Program-made: the position numbers and the translations under genes | Shown: positions 1 to 6,640 of the stretch, piece by piece | How positions within the stretch are numbered: the first letter of the stretch is position 1 | Layout of the letters: every line of letters starts with the position of its first letter | Assembly (NCBI GenBank): GCA_002495185.1 | Contig: DAEB01000050.1 | Span: forward strand, 56,601-81,713 | Direction: 5' to 3' | DNA length: 25,113 bases | From: Thermoplasmata archaeon UBA184 | GTDB lineage: Archaea > Thermoplasmatota > Thermoplasmata > Lutacidiplasmatales > UBA184 | Notes under the pieces: generated by a model | What the model was told of the DNA's origin: nothing | The model's database searches: none | The model's input: only the letters and a program-made list of their open reading frames with translations

Positions 1-849
1 TACTACGTCGACTTCTTCGGCTCGAGCGATGCGCGCGAGCAGTCGATGCGACAGATCCAGTGGGCCGGCGTCCTCGCGCAGGGCCTCGGAGCCCGCCTCG
101 TCGTCACGCACCTCGGGTTCTACGGGCCCGCCGAACGCGCCGACTCGATCCAGCAGCTCACCGAGATCGTCTCGGACCTCGCGGACTGGCTCTCGAAGTA
201 CTCGAAAGGGACCGTCCGCCTCGCGATCGAGCCGAGCGGACATCCCGACGTGTTCGGCTCGCGCGAAGAGGTGCTCGAGCTCGTCCACCGGGTCAAGGGG
301 ACCGTGCCCGTGCTCAACCTTCCGCACGTCGCCGCGCGGGAACGGACGAGCTTCGAGGAGGCCGACGAGCTCGAGCCGGTCGTGCGCGAGTTCGTCCGCG
401 CCTCGGAGGGCCCGACGTACCTCAATTTCTCGGGGGTCGAGTTCTACGGGCCGGGGGAGTTCCGCCTCACTCCGATCAAGCGAGGGCTCGTGCGGTTCGA
501 CCCGCTCGCCGAGATCCTTGCCGAACGGGACTACGACGTGACGGTGATCTCGAGCTCTCCCCTGCTCGAGCACGACGCGATGTACATGAAGCTCCTCTAC
601 GAGCGAGCGCTCACCCGTCGATGGTCGAAGTTGCACGCCCCGCCGGCCCCGCGCGCGCCGCCGAAGCCGGCCGGAGCTCTTCCGACCCCTCCGCCGCCCA
701 AGGCACTGCCGAAGCGAGCTCCCAAGCCTTCTCCGAAAGCACGTCGTCCACCGACGCGGTCCTCGGGGCGCGCGCCCCAGCCGCGGCGACGTGCCGCCGC
801 TTCTCCCCGCCGGTCGGAGGTGCACCGTGGCCATCATCGACGCCGATAG
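1..849 (+). CDS. nfo: Endonuclease IV-like (AP endonuclease family 2) TIM-barrel protein, 5'-truncated
   Basis: The reading frame is open from base 1, so the N-terminus lies outside the window. The visible 282 residues resemble the archaeal endonuclease IV branch of the xylose-isomerase-like TIM barrels, which cleave DNA 5' of abasic sites using a metal cluster. Recognisable blocks are VVTHLGFYG, LAIEPSG with FGS, VLNLPH and SSSPLLEHDAMYMKLLYERA, the last closing the barrel. Compared with bacterial Nfo, positions expected to be Asp (VLDxxH) and His (HLxD-like strand) read as Asn here (VLNLPH; YLNFSG), so metal binding may differ; this comparison is from memory. After the barrel comes a tail of about 75 residues made almost wholly of Pro, Ala, Arg and Lys, which is absent from typical family members and could bind nucleic acid. 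The 3' end overlaps the hexuloisomerase start by 23 bases. A sugar-phosphate isomerase function is the main alternative. Confidence 0.75.
   Translation, partial: YYVDFFGSSDAREQSMRQIQWAGVLAQGLGARLVVTHLGFYGPAERADSIQQLTEIVSDLADWLSKYSKGTVRLAIEPSGHPDVFGSREEVLELVHRVKGTVPVLNLPHVAARERTSFEEADELEPVVREFVRASEGPTYLNFSGVEFYGPGEFRLTPIKRGLVRFDPLAEILAERDYDVTVISSSPLLEHDAMYMKLLYERALTRRWSKLHAPPAPRAPPKPAGALPTPPPPKALPKRAPKPSPKARRPPTRSSGRAPQPRRRAAASPRRSEVHRGHHRRR
816..822 (+). promoter_or_regulatory. Shine-Dalgarno site for hxlB
   Basis: GGAGGTG lies a few bases before the GTG at 827. This supports 827 as the hexuloisomerase start rather than the in-frame GTG at 791. The site sits inside the coding tail of the upstream gene, as expected for a translationally coupled pair. 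Confidence 0.7.
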
Positions 850-1399
850 GGGAACGACGTTCGTCCGGTCGCAGCGATATATCGGCGAGCGGGTGACCAC
901 CGCCCTCGAGGCGATCGACCCGACCTCGATCGCGCGCGCGATCGAGATCCTGCTCAAGGCCCCGCAGATCTTCGTTTACGGTGCGGGACGCAGCGGGATC
1001 ATCGGCCGGGCGTTCGCGATGCGGCTCGTTCAGGCCGGCCTGCGAGCCTACGTCATCGGCGAGTCCGTCACGCCCATCGTCCGCCAGGGGGACGCCGTGT
1101 TCCTCCTCTCGGCCCAGGGCGAGAGCTACTCCTCGATCCAGACCGCGAACATCGTCCGGAGGGAGGGCGCCGAGCTGATCGTGCTCACCTCCAAGCCGGG
1201 GTCCAAGCTCGCGCACGCCGCGAGCCAGCTTATCACGGTCGAGTTTCCCGAGGACGACGACCGGCCCCGCTACGCCCCGCTGGGGACGCTCTTCGAGGCC
1301 GCCAGCCTGAGACTCACGGACGGCCTCATCGCGGAGCTCCTGCGCGTGCGCGGCGAGACCGAGTCCTCGATGCGTCGCCGCCACGCCATCATGGTGTGA
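827..1399 (+). CDS. hxlB: 6-phospho-3-hexuloisomerase (SIS domain)
   Basis: This 190-residue protein interconverts 3-hexulose 6-phosphate and fructose 6-phosphate. In archaea it normally works with hexulose-phosphate synthase to make ribose 5-phosphate by the reverse ribulose monophosphate route, or to fix formaldehyde. The SIS phosphosugar fold is visible: IFVYGAGRSGIIGRAFAMRL (residues 48-67), VIGESVTPIVRQGD, LLSAQGES in the phosphate loop, and APLGTLFEAASLRLTDGLIAEL towards the end, plus the family-typical RRRHAIMV C-terminus. Length and layout match the stand-alone MJ1247-type enzyme. The GTG at 827 is chosen because of the GGAGGTG site just upstream. It is coupled to the endonuclease IV-like gene; no hexulose-phosphate synthase gene or fusion is present in the window. 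Confidence 0.87.
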   Translation: MAIIDADRGTTFVRSQRYIGERVTTALEAIDPTSIARAIEILLKAPQIFVYGAGRSGIIGRAFAMRLVQAGLRAYVIGESVTPIVRQGDAVFLLSAQGESYSSIQTANIVRREGAELIVLTSKPGSKLAHAASQLITVEFPEDDDRPRYAPLGTLFEAASLRLTDGLIAELLRVRGETESSMRRRHAIMV

Positions 1400-1419
1400 C
1401 GGCCCTCGGACGCCCGCCC

Positions 1420-1430
1420 AAACCTTAAGG
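1420..1430 (+). promoter_or_regulatory. TATA-type promoter of pdaD
   Basis: AAACCTTAAGG is an A/T island in G+C-rich DNA, centred about 28 bases before the GTG at 1454. This places the transcription start at or near the start codon, implying a leaderless mRNA. No ribosome binding site is seen. Confidence 0.55.
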
Positions 1431-1453
1431 GTCGTCCGACCTCACGCGACGGC

Positions 1454-1954
1454 GTGACGCGACGCGCGGAGCCGACCGCCGCCACGCTGGTGCCCGTTCC
1501 CTCCCGGTTCTTCGTCACGAGTGGCAAGGGGATCAACAAGGTCAGCGAGCTCAACGCGTTCGACCTCGCGCTGCTCCAGGCCGGGATCGGCGAACAGAAC
1601 CTCGTGAGCGTCTCGTCCGTCCTCCCGATCGGGGTCCGGCAGGTCGACCGGGTCCCGATCGCCCGGGGCGCGATCACCCACTGCGTCCTTGCCCGCCACG
1701 GTGGCGGAGAGGGCGAAGTGATCAGCGCCGGAATCGCCTACGGATTCCGGACGGACGGCCAGGGCGGCTACGTCGCCGAGGGCCACCTCCACGGGACCCA
1801 GAAGTCGCTCAAGGAATTCCTGAAGTGGCGGATGACCGAGATCGCGCACTTCCGCGGCGTCGAACTCCGCCGCATCCACTACCGGACGGAAGAGCTCTCG
1901 ATCCCGATGGACCACTACGGGGTCTGCATCGCCGCGTGCGTCTTCCTGCCGTAG
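1454..1954 (+). CDS. pdaD: Pyruvoyl-dependent arginine decarboxylase
   Basis: This 166-residue proenzyme decarboxylates arginine to agmatine, the precursor of archaeal polyamines and of the agmatidine base in tRNA-Ile2. It self-cleaves at a Ser-Ser bond to give a pyruvoyl group on the new larger chain. The cleavage context is clear: NAFDLALLQAGIGEQNLVSV leads to Ser54-Ser55, then VLPIG. Downstream landmarks are the Gly-rich strand before EGEVISAGIAYGF and the C-terminal MDHYGVCIAACVFLP, matching the PdaD family in length and order. The GTG start at 1454 sits about 28 bases after an A/T-rich TATA element, so it is probably a single-gene leaderless unit. A histidine decarboxylase is less likely, because the overall pattern is that of archaeal PdaD. 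Confidence 0.93.
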   Translation: MTRRAEPTAATLVPVPSRFFVTSGKGINKVSELNAFDLALLQAGIGEQNLVSVSSVLPIGVRQVDRVPIARGAITHCVLARHGGGEGEVISAGIAYGFRTDGQGGYVAEGHLHGTQKSLKEFLKWRMTEIAHFRGVELRRIHYRTEELSIPMDHYGVCIAACVFLP

Positions 1955-1979
1955 CCCGGGCCCCGAGCCCGAGGAGCCG

Positions 1980-2315
1980 CTAGAGAAGCTTTCGGAAGAG
2001 GAGCTTGTCTTCGAGGCTCCCCTCGATCGAGAGCTTGCGCGTGACGAGCGCCTTCATCGGTCCGAGGTCCTTCCGAACGAGCGCGTGGAACGTCCGCGTA
2101 TCCGTCGTGACGCGGAGGTCCGCGCCGTTCGCGGGGCCCGAACGCAGGTTCTGAAGCCGCCCCTTCGTCAGGTCGACCGCGTACGTCTCGCCGTCGGTGA
2201 GCCGGATCTGGATCGTCCGGGAGAGCCCGTCGAGCTCCTCGGCGACCCCCGGGTTCCGCTCCGCGTGGCGGTTGAACCGGTCCACGAGCGATGCGAGCAT
2301 CTCTTCGACGGTCAT
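1980..2315 (-). CDS. SCP2 sterol-transfer-domain-like protein
   Basis: This protein of 111 residues resembles the SCP2 lipid-transfer domain. The alternating pattern IQIRLTDGETYAVDLTKGRL, followed by ADLRVTTDTRTFHALVRKDLGPMKALVTRKLSIEG and a short C-terminal helix (DKLLFRKLL), is the typical SCP2 order of beta strands, the thiolase-interaction-like loop and the closing helices. Such stand-alone archaeal SCP2 proteins have no established role; binding of isoprenoid or fatty acyl ligands is an inference from the fold. The ATG overlaps the stop codon of the upstream RNase HII gene (ATGA at 2312-2315), so the two are almost certainly co-transcribed and translationally coupled. No signal peptide or membrane segment is seen, so a cytoplasmic location is expected. 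Confidence 0.8.
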   Translation of the reverse strand: MTVEEMLASLVDRFNRHAERNPGVAEELDGLSRTIQIRLTDGETYAVDLTKGRLQNLRSGPANGADLRVTTDTRTFHALVRKDLGPMKALVTRKLSIEGSLEDKLLFRKLL

Positions 2316-3013
2316 GGAGCGAAGCTGTCGAGCGTGCGAGCCGGCCGAGGCGGCTTAACCCTTTGCATCGTCGTCCACGAACCGCGGACCCAGGACGGGG
2401 TGGTCGCTCGGCTCGCGAGCGCCGCGCGGACGAACTCGACCGTCTTTGGGTCGGACGGGTATCCGCTCCCGAGGTCCGCCCCGAGCGATTGGCGAAGGCG
2501 GGCGAGAGCCCGGTCCCTCCGGACTTTGGCCACGATGGACGCCGCTCCGACGATCGGGTAGTCGCGGTCGGCGTGGTGACGGGCGATGACACGAACACCG
2601 GCTCCGGCGAGGCGCCCCACCCGCAGGCCGAACCGCCACTGGTTCGTGTCGCAGGCATCCACGTAGGCCACGTCGGGGCCGAGCTGCCGGATCAGACGGG
2701 CGAAGGTTTCGACCTCGAGCGCGTTCAGTTTTCCTCGAGCGACCGACAGGTCCACGACCCGAGGAGCGAGCGCGACGTGCGCGAGGGTCCCGAGCTGCGC
2801 GAGCCCGTCGTAGACCTTCTCGCGAGCGGCGGGAGTGAGCAGCTTCGAGTCCTTCGCGCCCAGCTCCACCAGGTCGTCCAGGCGGTCGCTCGCGATGCAG
2901 AACGCGCCCACCACGAGAGGTCCGACGAGGCTTCCCCGCCCCGCTTCGTCGATGCCGAGGACCCGCTCGAGCGCCGTGGTGCCTTCCCCGCGCGGAGACG
3001 CACCGTGAGGCAT
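2312..3013 (-). CDS. rnhB: Ribonuclease HII
   Basis: This 233-residue enzyme cleaves the RNA strand of RNA-DNA hybrids and single ribonucleotides embedded in DNA, for primer removal and ribonucleotide excision. Family signatures are intact: the IDEAGRGSLVGPLV block with catalytic Asp22-Glu23, AKDSKLL, the third acidic residue in AYVDACDTN (Asp119), then HHADRDYPIVGAASIVAKVRRDRAL with the fourth Asp (Asp167), and GSGYPSDPKTVEFV. Archaeal type 2 enzymes are usually 200-230 residues, which fits. The reading frame stays open far upstream, but the ATG at 3013 gives the normal family length with a short 20-residue leader before the catalytic block. It forms an operon with the SCP2-like gene. Its start codon overlaps the putative TATA box of the divergent lyase gene. 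Confidence 0.96.
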   Translation of the reverse strand: MPHGASPRGEGTTALERVLGIDEAGRGSLVGPLVVGAFCIASDRLDDLVELGAKDSKLLTPAAREKVYDGLAQLGTLAHVALAPRVVDLSVARGKLNALEVETFARLIRQLGPDVAYVDACDTNQWRFGLRVGRLAGAGVRVIARHHADRDYPIVGAASIVAKVRRDRALARLRQSLGADLGSGYPSDPKTVEFVRAALASRATTPSWVRGSWTTMQRVKPPRPARTLDSFAP

Positions 3014-3018
3014 TAAGC
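3010..3018 (+). promoter_or_regulatory. TATA-type promoter of the DapA-family gene
   Basis: GCATTAAGC is centred about 27 bases before the ATG at 3041, consistent with a leaderless mRNA. The element includes the reverse-complemented ATG of rnhB, so this divergent pair shares very compact regulatory DNA. Confidence 0.5.
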
Positions 3019-3040
3019 CGATGAGGGGCTGCCTCGCTCG

Positions 3041-3940
3041 ATGCCATTCGAAGGGTTGACCTGTCCGGTGCTGACGCTCTTCGATGACCGGGGGGAGCTG
3101 GACCTTGGTCGCAACGCTCGCTTCGCGAGGGCGACCTCGGAAGCCCACGTCAGCCACCTTCTCGTCCTCGGGACGACCGGGGAGTTTCCGTCCATCACGC
3201 CCGCCGAGCGAGGTCGTCTCATCGAGGTCGTGGTCGAGAGCGCGAGCGGGTCGGTCGACGTCTGGGCAGGTTGCGGGGCTCCGTCCACCGCGCAGGCGGT
3301 CGCGTTCGCGGAGGAGGCGGAGGGGATCGGTGCTTCGGCGTTGCTCGCGGTCCCGCCGTACTACCTTCACCCGACCATGGCGGCCGTCGACCACTACTAC
3401 CGAGAGATCCGCAAGGTGGTCACCGTCCCGCTCCTCGCGTACAACAACCCTCCGCTGGTCGGCTACGCGCTTCCGCCCCCCCTCCTCCATGCCTTAGCCC
3501 GGGACGGGGTCCTCGCGGGCGTGAAGGACAGCGCTCGGTCTCTCGACAGCATCACCTCCTACCTGCACGGGGCCCCCGAGGGGTTCGCCGTCCTCCCCGG
3601 GGATCCGCCGCTTGGGGCGCCGGGGATCGAGCGAGGCGCTCCCGGGGCGGTGATGGGGGTCTCGAACGTCGTTCCGAGACTATGTGCCGAACTGGTCGCT
3701 TCCGCTCGGACGAAGGACCATCGCCGCGTGGCCGAGCTTCAGGCCCTCCTCGAGGAGATGATGGACGTCGTCCGGGCGGGACCGCCGATCTCCACGCTCA
3801 AGTTCCTGGCGGCGCTCCTGCGCGGAGCGGACGTCGGATACCGCGCGCCCTACGAACCCCTCACGGAAGCCGAGGAGACGCTGGTCCTCTCGCGACTCGA
3901 ACCCTTGCGCACCCGGCTCGCTCCGTTCCTCGGTCCCTGA
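3041..3940 (+). CDS. Dihydrodipicolinate synthase / 2-keto-3-deoxygluconate aldolase family lyase
   Basis: This 299-residue class I aldolase belongs to the DapA/NanA/KDG aldolase superfamily, whose members join or split pyruvate and an aldehyde through a lysine Schiff base. Visible features are the pyruvate-binding LGTTGEF loop (residues 43-49), AVPPYY, the catalytic tyrosine in YNNPP (Tyr134), the Schiff-base lysine in GVKDSA (Lys162) and LPGD in the following strand. The C-terminal helical region is of normal length. The family cannot be split reliably by eye into lysine biosynthesis and sugar-acid cleavage. No other lysine genes are nearby, so an archaeal KDG-type aldolase in a sugar-acid pathway is as likely as dihydrodipicolinate synthase. 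It appears to be monocistronic with a leaderless start. Confidence 0.87.
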   Translation: MPFEGLTCPVLTLFDDRGELDLGRNARFARATSEAHVSHLLVLGTTGEFPSITPAERGRLIEVVVESASGSVDVWAGCGAPSTAQAVAFAEEAEGIGASALLAVPPYYLHPTMAAVDHYYREIRKVVTVPLLAYNNPPLVGYALPPPLLHALARDGVLAGVKDSARSLDSITSYLHGAPEGFAVLPGDPPLGAPGIERGAPGAVMGVSNVVPRLCAELVASARTKDHRRVAELQALLEEMMDVVRAGPPISTLKFLAALLRGADVGYRAPYEPLTEAEETLVLSRLEPLRTRLAPFLGP

Positions 3941-3972
3941 GCGCGTCGCCGGGCGGTCGCTCTCGCTGAAAA

Positions 3973-3983
3973 GGTCATATACG
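3973..3983 (+). promoter_or_regulatory. TATA-type promoter of the eS8-SRP19-GPN operon
   Basis: GGTCATATACG is centred about 41 bases before the GTG at 4019. This predicts transcription starting near 4004 with a short leader that carries the GGAGGT ribosome binding site at 4009-4014. It differs from most promoters here in giving a led rather than leaderless mRNA. Confidence 0.6.
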
Positions 3984-4018
3984 CAACCCCGGTCGGACCG
4001 CGCCTCTCGGAGGTTATC

Positions 4019-4414
4019 GTGGGAATCTGGCAAGGCCGCTCGCGTCGGAAGCGCACGGGCGGACGCCTTCGTCCGATCCGCAAGAAGCGCCGCTTCGAGA
4101 TCGGCCGCGAGCTCCAGCATGCGACGATCGGCTCCGGGACCGTGAAGGTCTACCGGGTGCGGGGGGCCAACCAGAAGCTCCGGGTGCTCACCGCGCAGAC
4201 GATCAACGTCTTCGACCCGGCGACCAAGAAGATCCAGCCCGCGAAGGTGATCACCGTCCGCGAGAACCCCGCGAACCCGAACTTTGTCCAGCGCAATGTC
4301 ATCACGAAGGGCGCGATCCTCGAGACCGACGTCGGCCTCGTGCGCGTCCGCTCTCGCCCCGGCCAGGACGGGGTCCTGAACGGCGTGCGGGTCACGGCCC
4401 CGGCTCCGGCCTGA
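4019..4414 (+). CDS. rps8e: 30S ribosomal protein eS8
   Basis: This 131-residue protein is archaeal eS8, a small-subunit protein shared with eukaryotes. The strongly basic N-terminus WQGRSRRKRTGGRLRPIRKKRR and the following blocks RELQHATIG, YRVRGANQKLRVLTAQTINV and NFVQRNVITKGAILET are diagnostic. The C-terminal segment VRVRSRPGQDGVLNGVRV is also typical, and the length matches the short archaeal form. The GTG start is preceded by GGAGGT at 4009-4014. It heads an operon with srp19 and a GPN GTPase, joining translation and protein-targeting functions. Expression is probably strong, given the good TATA box and ribosome binding site. Confidence 0.97.
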   Translation: MGIWQGRSRRKRTGGRLRPIRKKRRFEIGRELQHATIGSGTVKVYRVRGANQKLRVLTAQTINVFDPATKKIQPAKVITVRENPANPNFVQRNVITKGAILETDVGLVRVRSRPGQDGVLNGVRVTAPAPA

Positions 4415-4430
4415 GGCCGTACGGGCGTAC

Positions 4431-4730
4431 ATGCCCGACCACTTCTACGTCTATCCGGCCTACCTCGGCCGCGGCGTTTCGCGCAAGGGAGGCCGTCGTG
4501 TCGCCGAGGCCGACTCGGTCCCCGACCTCACGTCGGACGAGATCGTCGCGGCGGCGAAACGCCTCGGCTACCGAGCGGAGGTCGAGCCGGAGAAGCAGTA
4601 CCCTCGCCGTTTCTTCGATTACGCCGGCCGCGTCAAGGTCATGAAGCAGGGCTCGACGACGAAGGCTCGATTCCTCCGGGAGCTGGCCGCCGAGCTCCGC
4701 CGCCAGAAGCCGGCGACCGTGCACCACTAG
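4431..4730 (+). CDS. srp19: Signal recognition particle protein SRP19
   Basis: SRP19 binds the tips of helices 6 and 8 of 7S RNA and prepares the particle for SRP54 binding during co-translational targeting to the membrane. The 99-residue product shows the family pattern: FYVYPAYLGRGVSRKGGRRV at the N-terminus, the DLTSDEIVAAAKRLGYRAEVEPEKQYPRR block, then GRVKVMKQGSTTKARFLRELAAELRR. The length is normal for archaea. It follows eS8 by 16 bases and precedes the GPN GTPase by 9, so it is mid-operon. No clear ribosome binding site precedes its ATG, so coupling to eS8 translation is likely. Confidence 0.95.
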   Translation: MPDHFYVYPAYLGRGVSRKGGRRVAEADSVPDLTSDEIVAAAKRLGYRAEVEPEKQYPRRFFDYAGRVKVMKQGSTTKARFLRELAAELRRQKPATVHH

Positions 4731-4739
4731 GGAGGGTCG

Positions 4740-5531
4740 ATGGAAGAGCCGGGAACGATCTATTTCACGGGGACGGCGGGGGCGGGCAAGACCTCCCTCG
4801 TCCGCGCGTTCGCCGACTGGGCCCGCTCTGCAGGCTACGACGCGACGGTCGTGAACCTGGACCCCGGGAGCGAGGCGCCCGAGGACGCCGCGGACGTCGA
4901 CATCCGCGAATGGGTTCGTCTCTCCGAGCTCCAGGACGAGTACGACCTCGGGCCGAACGGTGCCCAGGTGGTCGCGGCCGACATGATCGCCCTCAAGGTC
5001 TTCGAGGTGAAGCAGGCGATCGAGGAGCATTCGGCCGACTACGTGCTCATCGATACTCCCGGGCAGATCGAGCTCTTCGCGTTTCGGGAGGCGTCGAAGG
5101 CGATCGTCGATGCCCTCAGCGGAGACCGCTCGGTGATCGCGTTCCTCTACGACCCGGTGCTCGCGCGCACGGCCGCGGGGTTCGTGTCGCTCCTGATGCT
5201 CGGCGCCACCGTCGAGTTCCGCTTCCGCCTTCCGACCGTGAACGTGCTCGCGAAGTCGGACGTCCTGACTCCGGAGCAGCTCCAGGAAGTCATGCGCTGG
5301 TCGGACGACCCCGGGACGCTCTACGAGGCGATCCGGCAGGACATCCCCACACCGGACGTCCAGCTCTCGACCGAGCTCTTTCGGGCGATCGAGACCATGG
5401 CCCCGCTCGTCGGACTCGTCGCGACGTCGGCCAAGGAGCAGGGCGGGCTCGAGGAACTCTACCGGGCCTTCCAGCGGGTCTTCGCGGGCGGCGAGGACTT
5501 GGAGCCGTCGCACACTCCGACGAACGAGTGA
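4740..5531 (+). CDS. GPN-loop GTPase (XAB1/PAB0955 family)
   Basis: This 263-residue P-loop GTPase belongs to the GPN family, universal in archaea and eukaryotes. Eukaryotic members assist assembly and nuclear import of RNA polymerase II; the archaeal role is unsettled. Motifs are complete: P-loop GTAGAGKTS (11-19), NLDPGSE (39-45), the defining Gly-Pro-Asn at residues 71-73 in YDLGPNGAQ, Walker B/G3 DTPGQIELF (105-113), a guanine-recognition motif in NVLAKSD, and a C-terminal TSAKEQGGLEELY (G5 region). The ATG follows a strong GGAGGG site a few bases upstream, just after the srp19 stop, giving the last gene of the eS8-srp19 operon. Its 3' end converges with a small minus-strand gene, with 4 bases between the stops. 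Confidence 0.93.
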   Translation: MEEPGTIYFTGTAGAGKTSLVRAFADWARSAGYDATVVNLDPGSEAPEDAADVDIREWVRLSELQDEYDLGPNGAQVVAADMIALKVFEVKQAIEEHSADYVLIDTPGQIELFAFREASKAIVDALSGDRSVIAFLYDPVLARTAAGFVSLLMLGATVEFRFRLPTVNVLAKSDVLTPEQLQEVMRWSDDPGTLYEAIRQDIPTPDVQLSTELFRAIETMAPLVGLVATSAKEQGGLEELYRAFQRVFAGGEDLEPSHTPTNE

Positions 5532-5535
5532 CGGC

Positions 5536-5838
5536 TCACTCCTCGGTGAAGAAGAGCCCCATCCCGGCGGACGCCGCCTCTTCTTCGTCCTTGAACCGCC
5601 GGTAGAGCGGCTCCCCCTCAGCGGCCGGAAGCTTCGTACCAATCGGAGTGAGGAGCTCGTCGGCCCGGTGGACTGCGTCCGCGGCTCCCTCGATGAGGAC
5701 GTACGTCGCCCCGGACGGCCCGCCCATCGCGCTCGCCTCGCGGACCTTCAGGCTCTGCCGCGAGACCCGGTCGTCCTTGAGGGCGGCATCGAGCTCCGTG
5801 CGCTTCGTCGCGGGAACCGAGTAGAGCGTCCACGCCAT
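5536..5838 (-). CDS. Small conserved-looking hypothetical protein
   Basis: I do not recognise the family of this 100-residue protein. Reality is supported by a good TATA element (5858-5870) centred 26 bases before the ATG and by a plausible soluble alpha/beta composition. The pattern is strand, helix (TKRTELDAALKD), strand, then ATYVLIEGAADAVHRADELL as strand and helix, and an acidic C-terminus (KDEEEAASAGMGLFFTEE). The strand-helix repeat could form a ferredoxin-like ligand-binding or RNA-binding fold, but that is a guess from periodicity. There is no signal peptide, membrane segment or cysteine. It is convergent with the GPN GTPase and divergent from the TraB-domain gene, so it is a one-gene unit with a probable leaderless mRNA. 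Confidence 0.7.
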   Translation of the reverse strand: MAWTLYSVPATKRTELDAALKDDRVSRQSLKVREASAMGGPSGATYVLIEGAADAVHRADELLTPIGTKLPAAEGEPLYRRFKDEEEAASAGMGLFFTEE

Positions 5839-5857
5839 GGCTCCCGCCGACCCGGTT

Positions 5858-5870
5858 CCCCTATATGGGC
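5858..5870. promoter_or_regulatory. Near-palindromic TATA box between divergent genes
   Basis: CCCCTATATGGGC is nearly its own reverse complement. It lies 26 bases from the minus-strand ATG at 5838 (a leaderless arrangement) and about 57 bases before the plus-strand GTG at 5921, so a single element could serve both directions. No other A/T-rich box is seen between the two genes. Confidence 0.55.
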
Positions 5871-5920
5871 GTTTTCGACCCGAGGGTCAGCAAGATGAGA
5901 AGTGAGGGTCTCGGCCGGGC

Positions 5921-6640
5921 GTGTTCGCGTCGACCACGGAGGGCCCGGTCCTGCTCGTCGGCTCGGCCCACGTGGTCGACCTCCGGGAACCCCTCCACCG
6001 GGTCCTCTCCGACCGGGTCCTCGACGCGGTGGCGGTCGAGCTCGACCCGGAACGTGCCGAGGCCCTCCTAGCCCCGGAGGGCACCCATCGTCGCCGGGGT
6101 GGCTCTGCGCCCCTCTTCGCACGACTCTGGTCGGTCCTTCAGCGCCGGCTCGGCTCGGAGATCGGGGCGGGCGTCCCCGGCGCGGAGATGAAGGTCGCCG
6201 TCGAGGTCGCGAGGGAGCGGAACGTTCCGGTGTTCCTGATCGACGACCCGATCCGGCAGACCCTCGCCCGCTTGGTCCGCTCGCTGTCGTTCCAGGAGCG
6301 CGTCACCCTGCTCGCGAGCGCGGTGGTGGGACTCTTCGTCCCCGCCCGGACCGTCCGCAAGGAGATGGACCGCTACGCGGAGTCTCCGCAAGAGTACACG
6401 GACGAGCTTCGCCGGGTGAGTCCGACCACGGCCCGGGTCCTCCTCGACGACCGGAACGAGCACATGGCGGACCGGATCGCAAAGCTCCGGCAGCAGGGAT
6501 TCGGTCGCGTGGCGGCGGTGGTCGGAGACGCCCACCTCGAGGGGCTCCGTTCCGCGCTCGCACGGCGCGGGCTTCCGAGCGAGGTCGTCCGGTTCTCGGA
6601 GCTCCGGGCGATTAGAGCATCGTCACCCGGTTCTTCGTAG
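5921..6640 (+). CDS. TraB/PrgY-domain protein, soluble form
   Basis: This 239-residue protein matches the TraB (PrgY/pheromone-shutdown) domain, related to the erythromycin-esterase/ChaN-like hydrolase group and of uncertain biochemical role. Landmarks are VLLVGSAHVVDL at the N-terminus, AVAVELDPERAEALL, GAEMKVAVEVARERNVPVFLIDDPIRQTLARL in the middle, LLDDRNEHMADRIAKLR, and the closing VAAVVGDAHLEGL, giving the conserved GSAH, ELD, DDRNEHMA and GxxHL motifs in order. Many archaeal TraB proteins carry several C-terminal membrane helices; this one ends right after the domain. The GTG at 5921 is the only usable start after an in-frame TGA at 5903. Its last 29 bases overlap the end of the convergent mrp gene. 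Confidence 0.85.
   Translation: MFASTTEGPVLLVGSAHVVDLREPLHRVLSDRVLDAVAVELDPERAEALLAPEGTHRRRGGSAPLFARLWSVLQRRLGSEIGAGVPGAEMKVAVEVARERNVPVFLIDDPIRQTLARLVRSLSFQERVTLLASAVVGLFVPARTVRKEMDRYAESPQEYTDELRRVSPTTARVLLDDRNEHMADRIAKLRQQGFGRVAAVVGDAHLEGLRSALARRGLPSEVVRFSELRAIRASSPGSS

Noticed and set aside
827..1399. Fusion of hexulose-phosphate synthase and isomerase
   Set aside because: The preceding frame is endonuclease IV-like and stops within the isomerase start; the isomerase is the short stand-alone form.
3014..3490. Upstream extension of the RNase HII frame on the minus strand
   Set aside because: It is antisense to the lyase gene and has no RNase HII-related sequence; the ATG at 3013 gives the normal family length.
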